Of a stretch of DNA of 64,000 nt, positions 54,835-62,310 are shown one piece after another (position 1 is the first letter of the stretch; every line of letters begins with the position of its first letter). The translations under genes and the position numbers were made by a program. The stretch comes from JANOSH01 sp031415695 (GTDB lineage Bacteria; Actinomycetota; Acidimicrobiia; Acidimicrobiales; Ilumatobacteraceae). The notes under the pieces were generated by a model. That model was not told where the DNA came from. It saw nothing but the letters and a program-made list of their open reading frames with translations, and searched no databases. The stretch is taken from contig JANOSH010000051.1 in the NCBI GenBank assembly GCA_031415695.1, positions 1-64,000 of the forward strand, in the 5' to 3' direction.

Positions 54835-55667
54835 CACCCGACCTCCGATGTCGGCACGGGCTCGGCTATCGCGGCCAACACGGTCTTCATCTGGAACGGT
54901 GTCAGTCCAGGATGCTTCGCCAAGACGAGAGCGATCAATCCGGCGACATGTGGCGCGGCGAAACTGTTGCCCGTTGCATTGATTGTGGAACCGTCCGCCC
55001 AGGCTACGTCCACATCGACGCCCAGGGCCCCCCACTCCGCGGGACCCGCAGCGTTGTAGCGAAGCTCGTACGGGTTGTCGCCGCGAATTGCGGCCGTGGA
55101 AAAGACCGAGGAGAACTCGCTCGGAATCGTGGTTTTCGGATCGTTCGCCATTGCCGAGACCAACATCACGCGGGCGAACGCAGCGCTGTCGGTGATCTCA
55201 TGGAACATTGGTACGTAGTTCTGATTGGATGTTGACAGACTGAGGTTGACGACATGCATACCCGCGTCAATAGCCCAGTCGACGCCCGCGGCAAATATCC
55301 AGCCCTTTCCCGTGAGGCGCTCGCCAAGCACGCGCACGCTATACAACTCCGCATCGGGAGCCAGAGAACGGATGATCGCGGCGCATGCCGTTCCATGACC
55401 ATAGAGATCTTTGTGGGGCCCTTCGATGATGCGGTAACCCTCCTCGGCCGATGTGTCCGGCTCGATAATCACACCGCCGTTCACACTCCCGACACTCGGA
55501 TGGTCGGCGTCGATACCGCTGTCGATCACAGCGACCTTCACCCCGGCACCGGTGCTGCCACCGATTGCCCATTCGCGAGTGATCGGGCCGATAAGCCCGA
55601 GACGAGGGCCGACGCGTAGACGATCGAGTTCGAACGCTTCAGCCCACGCGGGCAGTGAGCTGGTCAT
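54834..55667 (-). CDS. Subtilisin-like (S8) serine peptidase without signal peptide
   Basis: A 277-residue S8 peptidase. The triad is complete: Asp in [14 protein letters not shown], His in [12 protein letters not shown], Ser in [19 protein letters not shown]. There is no secretion signal, no propeptide and no membrane helix, so it should work in the cytoplasm, unlike most subtilases. It overlaps the transporter gene on one side and the kinase on the other by single bases (TGATG). Its natural substrate could be the small peptide of the same unit, which is inference. Confidence 0.9.
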   Translation of the reverse strand: MTSSLPAWAEAFELDRLRVGPRLGLIGPITREWAIGGSTGAGVKVAVIDSGIDADHPSVGSVNGGVIIEPDTSAEEGYRIIEGPHKDLYGHGTACAAIIRSLAPDAELYSVRVLGERLTGKGWIFAAGVDWAIDAGMHVVNLSLSTSNQNYVPMFHEITDSAAFARVMLVSAMANDPKTTIPSEFSSVFSTAAIRGDNPYELRYNAAGPAEWGALGVDVDVAWADGSTINATGNSFAAPHVAGLIALVLAKHPGLTPFQMKTVLAAIAEPVPTSEVG

Positions 55668-57349
55668 CAGCGAACCAGAAGCAGTCGCCGCACGACGAAC
55701 TCCGCTTCAGCGGACGCGTCGCCGTGGCCCGTCACCGCCGCGATGAAGGGTTCCCGCTCGATTGCCCGCATCACAAGATCATCAATCGCAACCACGGTCG
55801 CTGTTCGCGGGATATCACGCAGCAGAGCGATTTCACCAAACGAATCGCCGCTCGCAAGACTACGAATGTGGTCACCGCGGATCGTCACTTCGGCCGAACC
55901 GGACTCGATGACATAGAAGCGGTCGCCACTGTCTCCCTCATTGAAAACGTGTTGGCCGGCCGACACGGACATCGAAATTGATCGACGAGCGAGTTGCTCG
56001 AGTACCCGTTCGGGGAGCATCCCGAGCATGGGCACGCCACCGAGCAGATCGAGTCCGGCCGGAGCGAGCGCGACCTTGTCGATTCGGCGCAGGCCAGCAG
56101 TCGCAAGTACCGCAACGGCCGAGACCGCCAGGCTAAGGACCACAAGGCCGCGACGCAGACCGATCGTGTGGATCAGGATTGGCATCAGCAGTGCGCCGAG
56201 CCCCATACCTGCGACGACTGCGCTCTCCATTGCTCCGAAGACCCGGCCCATGACCGCGTCGGGCACAAGCCGTTGGAGGATGGTGAAGGCATTGACGTCG
56301 ACAACCGAGTTGGCCAATCCGATCACCGCCATCGCAATGAGCGCTGATGTCAGCGTTGGCCAGGCTGCTATCAGCAACAGCGGCGTGGCCCAGAGCAATA
56401 CACCGACACCGAAGTCACGAGCTAGTGTCCCGCGGGTCGCCAACAACAAGGCGACGAAGCCGCCGATTAGTCCGCCGACGCCGAGTGCGGCATCAAGCAG
56501 GCCCACACCGCTGTTGCCCAGATCGAGCAGATCCAGCGCAATGGCGACTCCGAACACGGCCGAGGCGCCCGCGACGACCGTCTGTGCGCAGTACACTCCA
56601 ACGAGTAATCGAATGTCTCGATTACCACGGATCTCGCGGAATCCGTCCCCGAGACCGGCGAACAGTCCTTCGGGCACCGCGTCGATCGTCACCCCATCGG
56701 CCATCGCTGGATCAGCTGGCGTACTGATCGCCGACTGCTGAACTGCGTGGCGGAGGGCGAGCACTAACGCGGCGGACCACACGAACGTGACCGCGTCGAA
56801 GATGTAGACCGCGGTGACCCCGCTGAGCGCAATTAATGCACCACCGATGGCCGGGCCGACGAAAAAGCCGACACCGTCGATCGTGCTCGCAGCAACATTG
56901 CACGCAGTGAGCTCGCCCGGATGATTCGCCAACAACGGAACGATCGCGGCCTGCGCCGGTCGAAACGCCGTACCGGCAACCGAGGTCATCACCGCCAGCG
57001 CGTACACCGCGATTGGCGGACCGTTCTGCCAGATGAGCAGCCCGGCGATGACCACTAGGGCTGCCCGCGACACGTCGGCCGTCAACATCACCCGGCGTCG
57101 TTCGACCTTATCGGCGAGCAGCGAGGTAAACGGTGCGAGTAACGCCATGGAGACGTAACGCACCAGCGCCAGCAGGCCAACCGCAGTGGCCCCACCACGC
57201 GTATATGTGTAAACGGAAACGCCGACCGCGTAGGCCCCGTCGCCGACAATCGAACCGGCAAGTGCAAGGTTCAAACGCCGCAGGTTGGGGTTGCGGAAAA
57301 CCTCGCCAAGTGAAGCTGTGGCCTCGCGGACCGACTCACGGAGGCTCAT
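55667..57349 (-). CDS. MFS transporter fused to a cyclic-nucleotide-binding domain
   Basis: A 560-residue fusion. Residues about 20-420 form an MFS-type permease with around 12 helices, resembling the EntS/MFS_3 exporters (SLLADKVERRRVML, NVVASTIDGV-like block, AMESAVVAGMGLGALLMPIL). Residues about 440-545 form a cNMP-binding domain (SVSAGQHVFNEGDSGDRFYV, then IRSLASGDSFGEIALLRDIP, RTATVVA) with the phosphate-binding FGEIALL...RTATV cassette intact. Export would thus be controlled by a cyclic nucleotide, perhaps made by the cyclase of the same unit. Overlaps both neighbours. Confidence 0.9.
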   Translation of the reverse strand: MSLRESVREATASLGEVFRNPNLRRLNLALAGSIVGDGAYAVGVSVYTYTRGGATAVGLLALVRYVSMALLAPFTSLLADKVERRRVMLTADVSRAALVVIAGLLIWQNGPPIAVYALAVMTSVAGTAFRPAQAAIVPLLANHPGELTACNVAASTIDGVGFFVGPAIGGALIALSGVTAVYIFDAVTFVWSAALVLALRHAVQQSAISTPADPAMADGVTIDAVPEGLFAGLGDGFREIRGNRDIRLLVGVYCAQTVVAGASAVFGVAIALDLLDLGNSGVGLLDAALGVGGLIGGFVALLLATRGTLARDFGVGVLLWATPLLLIAAWPTLTSALIAMAVIGLANSVVDVNAFTILQRLVPDAVMGRVFGAMESAVVAGMGLGALLMPILIHTIGLRRGLVVLSLAVSAVAVLATAGLRRIDKVALAPAGLDLLGGVPMLGMLPERVLEQLARRSISMSVSAGQHVFNEGDSGDRFYVIESGSAEVTIRGDHIRSLASGDSFGEIALLRDIPRTATVVAIDDLVMRAIEREPFIAAVTGHGDASAEAEFVVRRLLLVR

Positions 57350-58080
57350 CGTCGAACGCGTCGCAAACTCGTGCGTTGCTGCGACCCAGCTATGTGGGCG
57401 GTGAATTGCGCGACAATGCGCGTTGCAGCAGCCCTACTCTCGGTACCGAGCGCGGCAAGTTCGACGTACAGTGCGGCGAGTTCGGCAAGATCGGCCGATG
57501 CGCCGATGGAGTTTTCTGCGGCGTTTCGAAGCTCGTCGGCCAAGTCACCACTACCCGCAGCGGCCAGCGTGCTGGCGACCGTGTGCCCGAGTCCGGCGTT
57601 CGTGGTGGCGCGAAACAACATAGACGCGGCCAGGCTGGCAAAGCCCGCGGCCAAGGTCATATCGGCCCGACCGGCATCGAGCACTGACAGCACGCCCAAT
57701 GTTGCGTCGGCATGTGCGATCGGAACGACCAAGAGTGCAGTCGGCACGTATCCCGTAGACTCGGCGATGTCTGCGGCAAAGCGGGCGTCGCGCGTCACGT
57801 CGGAGATCGAGAGTGCCTGCCCAGAACTCGCAACGTAACCGGCGAGACCACGGCCAAGCGCCAATCGCGTTCCGATGATGTGTGCTGCTCCTGCGCCGGC
57901 GGCCGCGAGGTAGCTCAGTTCACCAGCTGATTCATCAATTACCGCGACGGAACACGCCGCAGCACTCAGGCTGAGATGGGTGACCTCGCACAACGTCGTG
58001 AGACCGGCGCTGTCGTCCGCAGACAACAGCGCCGGTCCCAGTTCGTCGAGTAACGCCACCAGTTCGGTGAAGTCGCTCAC
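57346..58080 (-). CDS. GAF-domain protein
   Basis: A 244-residue soluble protein. The first 150 residues are one GAF domain (LTTLCEVTHLSLSAAACSVA, GRGLAGYVASSGQALSISDV, TALLVVPIAHADATLGVLSV). The rest is an Ala-rich helical region without enzyme motif. It is a likely small-molecule sensor or adaptor for the unit. The stop overlaps the transporter start by four bases; it begins eight bases after the peptide gene. Confidence 0.82.
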   Translation of the reverse strand: MSDFTELVALLDELGPALLSADDSAGLTTLCEVTHLSLSAAACSVAVIDESAGELSYLAAAGAGAAHIIGTRLALGRGLAGYVASSGQALSISDVTRDARFAADIAESTGYVPTALLVVPIAHADATLGVLSVLDAGRADMTLAAGFASLAASMLFRATTNAGLGHTVASTLAAAGSGDLADELRNAAENSIGASADLAELAALYVELAALGTESRAAATRIVAQFTAHIAGSQQRTSLRRVRR

Positions 58081-58088
58081 GGGATCGG

Positions 58089-58214
58089 TTAATACTTGAG
58101 ATGGCCTTCGGTGTCGTCGCCTTCGGAGTCTGCTGGCTCGACTCGGGCCTTGAGGTGGCCTTCGGTGTCGTCGGTGTCGGCGCTGTTGATGTCTGTGTTC
58201 TCTTCGTTTGTCAT
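58089..58214 (-). CDS. 41-residue acidic peptide with two DDTEGHLK repeats (putative precursor)
   Basis: A 41-codon gene too short for routine calling. The product is MTNEENTDINSADT, then DDTEGHLK at residues 15-22, a linker with ARVEPADSEG, DDTEGHLK again at 33-40 and a final Tyr. The two repeats are 24 bases long each and differ at a single silent base. AAGGA lies at a proper distance before the ATG, and the gene ends eight bases before the GAF gene of the same strand. With a cytoplasmic protease and an exporter in the same unit, a precursor of a processed and secreted peptide is the obvious reading. This is inference; the family is not one I can name. Confidence 0.6.
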   Translation of the reverse strand: MTNEENTDINSADTDDTEGHLKARVEPADSEGDDTEGHLKY

Positions 58215-58236
58215 AGTGTTGATCCTTGTTGATTGG

Positions 58237-58249
58237 CGAGCCAAGCTCG
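58237..58249. promoter_or_regulatory. Small palindrome upstream of the peptide gene
   Basis: CGAGC-CAA-GCTCG, a perfect 5-bp inverted repeat about 23 bases upstream of the peptide start, in a TTG/GTT-rich leader. It may be a leader hairpin or a regulator site, for example for the Crp-family protein encoded upstream. Confidence 0.3.
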
Positions 58250-58344
58250 TTGTTGTTGTTGAGTTACATTATCGACCCGTTGTTGCGTCGTGTCTGTGCG
58301 TTTCGAGACGTCCGCCGTGTGCAATTCGGAACACAGGCCACCGC

Positions 58345-59184
58345 TCATCGCGCCCGCTTCGCCAGCGCCATGCGGTCAGTGACCACGATCCGGCCGCGCG
58401 CGAGTTCCACGAGTCCTGCCGTGACCAGTTCGTGCAATATGCGATTGACTGCGGGACGGGTTGTCCCAGCCATGGTCGAAAGTTCCTCTTGCGTGATCGG
58501 AATCTCGACGCGCAGGCAGGGCGCGGATTCGCCGAAGGCATCGGCAAGGAAGGAAAGCCGACGCTTCACTCTTTCGTCGACCGGGGAGTACAGTGCCTCT
58601 ACCAGGCTGTCGCTCAGACGGCGCACCTGTGTGCTGAGCACATCCGCCAACAGTCGATCGATGCTCGGATCGGTGGAGCGGAGCTCTGAAAAGAGTCGTG
58701 CGTCAATCGTCATCGTCTCGACGTCGCCCAGCGCGATAACGCTTGCGGTGCGTCGTGAGTTCACCGATAACAGCGCTTGCTCGCCGAAGAAGTCTGTTGG
58801 GCGGAGCACTGTCAACGTTGCTGTTTCACCCGCCAACGTGGTCACCCTGACGGCCACGAATCCCTTCACCAGCATGTGCAGGGTGTCGCCTGGGTCACCT
58901 TCGTGAAACAGGATGTCACCCTTGACGAATCGCCGACGCACGGCGAGGCGAAGCACGGCCCGGCGCCTTTCGTCATCGAGGCCGGAGAGGAATGAGTTCT
59001 CGGTGACGTTCAGCTCCTCGAGAAAAACACCGAGACAACGCCTCAGGTGGATGGAGGATACACCGTCTAGCGGCGCTCTAATTGCCGACGACGTGTAACT
59101 ACAATCGACGAGCAATTCACTACCCGAAAGCCTCCTTCTCACCACATAAGCCGGCGAGCAGGAATCTCCTTTGCATTGCAACAC
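58345..59184 (-). CDS. Crp/Fnr-family regulator
   Basis: A cAMP-receptor-type regulator. The N-terminal cNMP domain (RRRFVKGDILFHEGDPGDTL, VLRPTDFFGEQALLSVNSRR, TASVIAL) and the C-terminal winged HTH (PITQEELSTMAGTTRPAVNR) are intact. It lies 130 bases upstream of the peptide gene on the same strand and could sense the cyclic nucleotide of that unit. The phosphate cassette reads FGEQALL...RTASV, close to that of true cAMP binders. The ATG at 59184 adds about 55 residues before the family core; a shorter product starting at an internal GTG is possible. Confidence 0.85.
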   Translation of the reverse strand: MLQCKGDSCSPAYVVRRRLSGSELLVDCSYTSSAIRAPLDGVSSIHLRRCLGVFLEELNVTENSFLSGLDDERRRAVLRLAVRRRFVKGDILFHEGDPGDTLHMLVKGFVAVRVTTLAGETATLTVLRPTDFFGEQALLSVNSRRTASVIALGDVETMTIDARLFSELRSTDPSIDRLLADVLSTQVRRLSDSLVEALYSPVDERVKRRLSFLADAFGESAPCLRVEIPITQEELSTMAGTTRPAVNRILHELVTAGLVELARGRIVVTDRMALAKRAR

Positions 59185-59204
59185 GGGATGACTCTTGGTA
59201 TGGT
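59176..59204 (+). promoter_or_regulatory. Promoter of the RHH-MazF pair
   Basis: TTGCAA and TATGGT separated by 17 bases, with the -10 box seven bases before the ATG at 59211. The transcript would be leaderless or nearly so, which is common in actinobacteria. Confidence 0.45.
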
Positions 59205-59210
59205 TGTCGC

Positions 59211-59495
59211 ATGGCGACGCAACTTGCGGTAAGGTTCAGCGACGAAGAGATTGCCGTTCTCGATGAGGTTGTTCGGGCGGGTGAAGCAGACAGCCGATCA
59301 GCCGCGGTTCGTCTCGCGCTTGCACATCTCGCAGAGGTTCGCCGAGTTCTTCGCCTCGCCGAGCGGGACGAGGCCGCGTACGCTGCTCATCCTCAACTCG
59401 ACTCGGAACACGTCTGGTCCACCGCCGCTGCGACAGCGATGATCGAAGCCGAGGATTGGAACGAGTGGTATCCCCCCTCTGTCGGTGCGGCGTGA
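59211..59495 (+). CDS. Ribbon-helix-helix antitoxin
   Basis: A 94-residue antitoxin with the RHH segment at the start (MATQLAVRFSDEEIAVLDEV, SRSAAVRLALAHL) and a longer acidic C-terminus (AMIEAEDWNEWYPPS). The stop overlaps the GTG of the toxin gene (GTGA). It is the intact counterpart of the pair at 8.6-9.1 kb. An ATG 43 codons upstream is in frame but would read through the promoter. Confidence 0.82.
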   Translation: MATQLAVRFSDEEIAVLDEVVRAGEADSRSAAVRLALAHLAEVRRVLRLAERDEAAYAAHPQLDSEHVWSTAAATAMIEAEDWNEWYPPSVGAA

Positions 59496-59794
59496 TTCAG
59501 GGCGACATCTGGCTCGCTGAGATACCGGGTAAGACCAGACCGGTACTGGTGGTCACACGCACTACGGCGTTGGGTGTCATGCGGTATGTGACGGTTGCGC
59601 CAATCACGTCCACGATTCGAGATTTGCCATCTCATCTCGTGCTCGGTGAGGGTCAAGGTCTTCACCATGAATGTGCGGCCAACTTCGACGATTTACATAC
59701 CCTGCCGAAGGCGTACCTGGTCCGCCGGCTTGGCCACCTTGGTACTCGTCAACACGAGTTGTGCGCGGCACTTCGCGCCGCGGCGGATTGCTGA
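59492..59794 (+). CDS. MazF/PemK-type endoribonuclease toxin
   Basis: A 100-residue mRNA interferase of the MazF fold: VIQGDIWLAEIPGKTRPVLV, RYVTVAPITSTIRDLPSHLV, HECAANFDDLHTL, and the end GTRQHELCAALRAAADC. Compared with the relative at 8.6 kb it is complete, with no frameshift. Of the toxin genes in this window only this one and the Fic gene look functional. Confidence 0.85.
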   Translation: MIQGDIWLAEIPGKTRPVLVVTRTTALGVMRYVTVAPITSTIRDLPSHLVLGEGQGLHHECAANFDDLHTLPKAYLVRRLGHLGTRQHELCAALRAAADC

Positions 59795-59803
59795 GACCGC
59801 GAA

Positions 59804-59853
59804 GCTGAACCGTCGCGTGCCCGTCGCGTATGCTTTGGTCCGGAGGTGACAAC
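59804..59853 (+). promoter_or_regulatory. Shared promoter and leader, copy 3
   Basis: Nearly identical to 44941-44989, from GCTGAACCGTCGCGTGCCC through TATGCT to GGAGGTGAC, with one inserted C. It precedes a nucleotidyltransferase gene directly, without the antitoxin-like gene seen in copies 1 and 2. Confidence 0.55.
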
Positions 59854-60214
59854 GCACGTTGCGTCTCAGTTCGGCAGCGTGACGACGCCAGAGTCCGCCC
59901 CATTCGACCTTGATCGGATCGTCGACGCTCTCGCTGCGCATGACGTCACCTACATCGTCATCGGCGGCACGTCGGGACTCCTTCACGGCGCCGTCGAACA
60001 CATCACGCGGGACGTCGACATGCTCATTCGCTCCGACCGTCACAATCGGCGTCGCCTTGCCGAAGCGTTGACCGATCTCGGTGCGGTGTCGGATCATCCG
60101 ATCGATGCGGTGACTTCGTTGGCAATACGCAACGGGAAACCGACCATGCCCGCGATCCGTTCGGGGACTTGTACGCTCGCCTTCCTTGGGGGATTCGACG
60201 TCGATTGCTCATAG
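59846..60214 (+). pseudogene. Nucleotidyltransferase, copy 3, truncated
   Basis: The N-terminal half of a nucleotidyltransferase: FDLDRIVDALAAHDVTYIVI then GGTSGLLHGAVEHITRDVDM, with the GG...H and R-D-V-D catalytic patterns, followed by RRRLAEALTDLGAV. The frame ends after 122 residues (TLAFLGGFDVDCS) where relatives have about 60 more residues including the conserved SLDDLIRMK block. The start may be the GTG at 59879. It has no antitoxin-like gene in front although it keeps that gene's promoter block. Confidence 0.6.
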
Positions 60215-60261
60215 CCGACGTCGACGTCCACTTGTGCTCCGCGAGGCCGGTTGTCCGAGTT

Positions 60262-60534
60262 CTAGCGGGTGAGGGCTGTCGCTGTGGTGGTGTCGGCGAG
60301 GAGGTGGCTGAGGTCGAGCTGGACCCAAACGAGGTTGGTGTCGCGACGTACGACGCGGGCACGCCCAGGTGGTTCCTCGTCGTCGCCGATTGTGAGCCAA
60401 TCGCCTGGTTGCGGGTTGAAGCCCGGGTCGAGCGCACGAGGTCCGTGGCTGATCCATGTTTCGACGACCAAGTCGCCGCCGACGCTGTTGGCGTCGTACC
60501 ACAGGTCGTAATCGGCGATTTCCATGAAGACCAT
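60262..60534 (-). CDS. Hypothetical protein, about 90 aa
   Basis: MVFMEIADYDLWYDANSVGG, DLVVETWISHGPRALDPGFN, PQPGDWLTIGDDEEPPGRAR, VVRRDTNLVWVQLDLSHLL. It reads like a small beta-rich protein with a PGDWLTIGDDEEPPGRARV turn typical of SH3-like domains. No family recognised. Either ATG at 60534 or 60525 may be the start. Convergent with the truncated nucleotidyltransferase. Confidence 0.5.
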   Translation of the reverse strand: MVFMEIADYDLWYDANSVGGDLVVETWISHGPRALDPGFNPQPGDWLTIGDDEEPPGRARVVRRDTNLVWVQLDLSHLLADTTTATALTR

Positions 60535-60931
60535 CGTAGCCGTCATCAGCTGGGCCGCTAGGCGGGGTTCGGAGAACCCCCAGAACCCCAGCGCTGGTGG
60601 CATTCCTCGACGGACTTCTGCAGGCTGGTGTCGGTGAGGGTGACGACACCGAAGCGGACGACGAGAAGTCCTGGGACAAGGTTGTCGTCTCGGAGCGTCA
60701 CAGGCAGGGCCACACCCCTGACGTTACCGAAGGGTCGGCCGCCGTGCGGTGACAACGCCCGTTCCACAACTCACAAACCTGCCACCCAGACGAATTTCCC
60801 GAACCTTGTCGTCGACTCAACAGGCTCGAAGCGATTGACGCTCCGCGGTCGATGTTGGCACCACCCGACGTGGTCGAAATCATGCAACTGCCGACGACCC
60901 GCCGTGCCACCTGCGCGCCACGTGCCAAGGG
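60535..60931. other. Stretch without a supported gene
   Basis: A 69-codon minus-strand frame (60558-60767) contains VALPVTLRDDNLVPGLLVVR and might be the remains of a small protein, but I cannot support it. The rest shows no coding character. It borders the IS21 end remnant. Confidence 0.3.
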
Positions 60932-60985
60932 TGTCGGGGATCACGTAATGCCGCCCGCTGCCGTCAAGTATGTCGCAAACCGGCT
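60932..60985 (+). mobile_element. Solo IS21-type terminal sequence
   Basis: The first 23 bases (TGTCGGGGATCACG...) are identical to the right terminus of the complete IS21 at 43.0 kb read inwards. The following bases keep the TCAAGTAT motif of the second terminal site. No transposase gene is attached, so this is one leftover end of a related element. Confidence 0.7.
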
Positions 60986-61261
60986 CGACGACATTGCCTG
61001 CTCCCACGCTGCCCGATCGGAGGTAGACAGGGCAGCCACGCCCCGTTAGGCCGGCCTCATGAGACGACGTGGCATGTTGGGGTGCAGAGCACAGTTCGCA
61101 GAGGTTAAACGCGTCAAAGTGCGTCTCGGGCGGCCTCGACACGAAGAGGCCGCAGCCGGTTGTCGCCAGGGCGACGAGGTTGGCGCTGGCCCCGCGGCCG
61201 GCGAGATGCGTTCCTGCTAACGCTATGTGGGGAGCAGGTGGGCTCGGCGTAGAGCGTCGGC
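60986..61261. other. Stretch without a supported gene
   Basis: No gene, repeat or RNA that I can support between the IS21 end remnant and the two small minus-strand genes. Overlapping short frames here lack ribosome sites and family similarity. Confidence 0.3.
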
Positions 61262-61501
61262 TTAGTCGAGCGGGTCGCCTGGGAGAAGTTCGAGGTGCAC
61301 CACTACCGGTCCGGCTTCGTGTCGGGTGATCGCATAGACCTTGGCGAACACCGGGTCTTCCTCGTCGGCCGTAATCACAATCGCGCCGACCTCGATCCGC
61401 GACGGATCGCGTGCCTCGCTGAGTAATGCGAAGGGCATAGCGTGCTCGCCCATCTGCTGGGGGTCACACGGGATATCGATTTCGACTGACGATGCGTACA
61501 C
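61262..61501 (-). CDS. Hypothetical protein, 79 aa
   Basis: Starts VYASSVEIDIPCDPQQMGEH at a GTG with GGAGG six bases upstream. The middle (RIEVGAIVITADEEDPVFAK) and end (GPVVVHLELLPGDPLD) suggest a small beta-barrel. It follows the gene at 61504 by two bases, so they form a pair. No family recognised. Confidence 0.5.
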   Translation of the reverse strand: MYASSVEIDIPCDPQQMGEHAMPFALLSEARDPSRIEVGAIVITADEEDPVFAKVYAITRHEAGPVVVHLELLPGDPLD

Positions 61502-61503
61502 GA

Positions 61504-61713
61504 TCACCTCCGACGATGCTTGTACTCGTTCAACAATCGAGCAATGTCGCGCGACCCATCGACGATTCTGGCGTCGCGCAGTCGAAGCCGGTGCGCTTGG
61601 CCCTCAACGAGAACGTCTGCTTCGAGTCCTCGACGTTCGTCGCCAGAGAACCCCACGACGGCGACGAAGCGCCGCGTGATTCGCTCCTCGCCCAGGGTCG
61701 GCTCGATCAGCAC
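61504..61713 (-). CDS. Hypothetical protein, 69 aa
   Basis: Reads VLIEPTLGEERITRRFVAVV, GFSGDERRGLEADVLVEGQA, HRLRLRDARIVDGSRDIARL from a GTG start. A small mixed-fold protein without known motif. It lies where the 3' part of a PIN-domain gene would be expected, but its own frame is well kept, so it may be a separate gene paired with the downstream one. Confidence 0.45.
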   Translation of the reverse strand: MLIEPTLGEERITRRFVAVVGFSGDERRGLEADVLVEGQAHRLRLRDARIVDGSRDIARLLNEYKHRRR

Positions 61714-61714
61714 T

Positions 61715-61877
61715 GACGTTGGGTTGTGCCTCAGCGAGAATCTCCTTGCTAACGACCGGCTTGGCAAGCAGGGCCGATAACAGCGGCGGTCAGGAAGAAG
61801 TCGCAGTGTCGGATGGGGTAAAGGATGTTGGCGTCGAGCAGAACCAGGGCGCCGACCGCGGGTCTGGGCGTGCTCAT
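61715..61877 (-). pseudogene. PIN-domain (VapC-like) toxin remnant
   Basis: The N-terminal PIN segment with its first acidic residue is clear (VGALVLLDANILYPIRHCDF, FLTAAVIGP), then a TAG interrupts it. A shifted frame right after reads SKEILAEAQPNVS, another piece of the same fold. The catalytic acidic residues further on are missing. It follows the HTH-type antitoxin remnant. Confidence 0.6.
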
Positions 61878-61914
61878 CGGTCACTGTTCGTTGAGGATTG
61901 CACTGGCAAAGCGG

Positions 61915-62260
61915 TCAGTCGTAGAACCCGAAGGCTTCGGCGTCTTCGGCGAGGATGTCGAGTGCTCGGCGTCGCCGTTCGAGATCGGCGCGCAGATAGT
62001 CGAGAGCGTCACGACGGGAGATGCGCCGATGGCCACGCGTCCCATGGGTACGACGGAAATGGGATCGCTCCGGTGTCGAGCAGACGAATGAGGGTCGGCC
62101 TGGAGACCCCAATGAGCTTGGCGGCTTCCTGGGTGGTGAGATCCGACGTGCTGTGCGACAGCATCTCGGCAACGGCCGCCTGGAATGCCTCGATGAGGTC
62201 GGCGCTGAGGACAAGTTCGTTGCCGTCCATATCGCGTAGACGGACGTCGCCGTCGAGCAT
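61915..62260 (-). pseudogene. Excisionase/MerR-type HTH antitoxin, frameshifted
   Basis: One frame reads LSADLIEAFQAAVAEML, TSDLTTQEAAKLIGVSRPTL, IRLLDTGAIPF; another continues RRTHGTRGHRRISRRDALDY, LRADLERRRRALDILAEDAE to a TGA at 61915. A single frameshift near 62063 splits this helix-turn-helix protein, of the type that precedes PIN toxins. Both partners of the pair are therefore damaged. Confidence 0.7.
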
Positions 62261-62310
62261 CGTGACCGCAGCGCAGAAGCGAGATTATCGGTGCACTCAG
62301 CCGGGGAAGT

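Noticed and set aside
60558..60767. A 69-codon minus-strand frame
   Set aside because: A short stretch is plausible protein but there is no ribosome site and no recognisable family; not enough to list as a gene.
60771..61142. A 123-codon minus-strand frame with several Cys and His
   Set aside because: It runs antisense through the IS21 end remnant and has no family features; the Cys and His residues are not in zinc-finger spacing.
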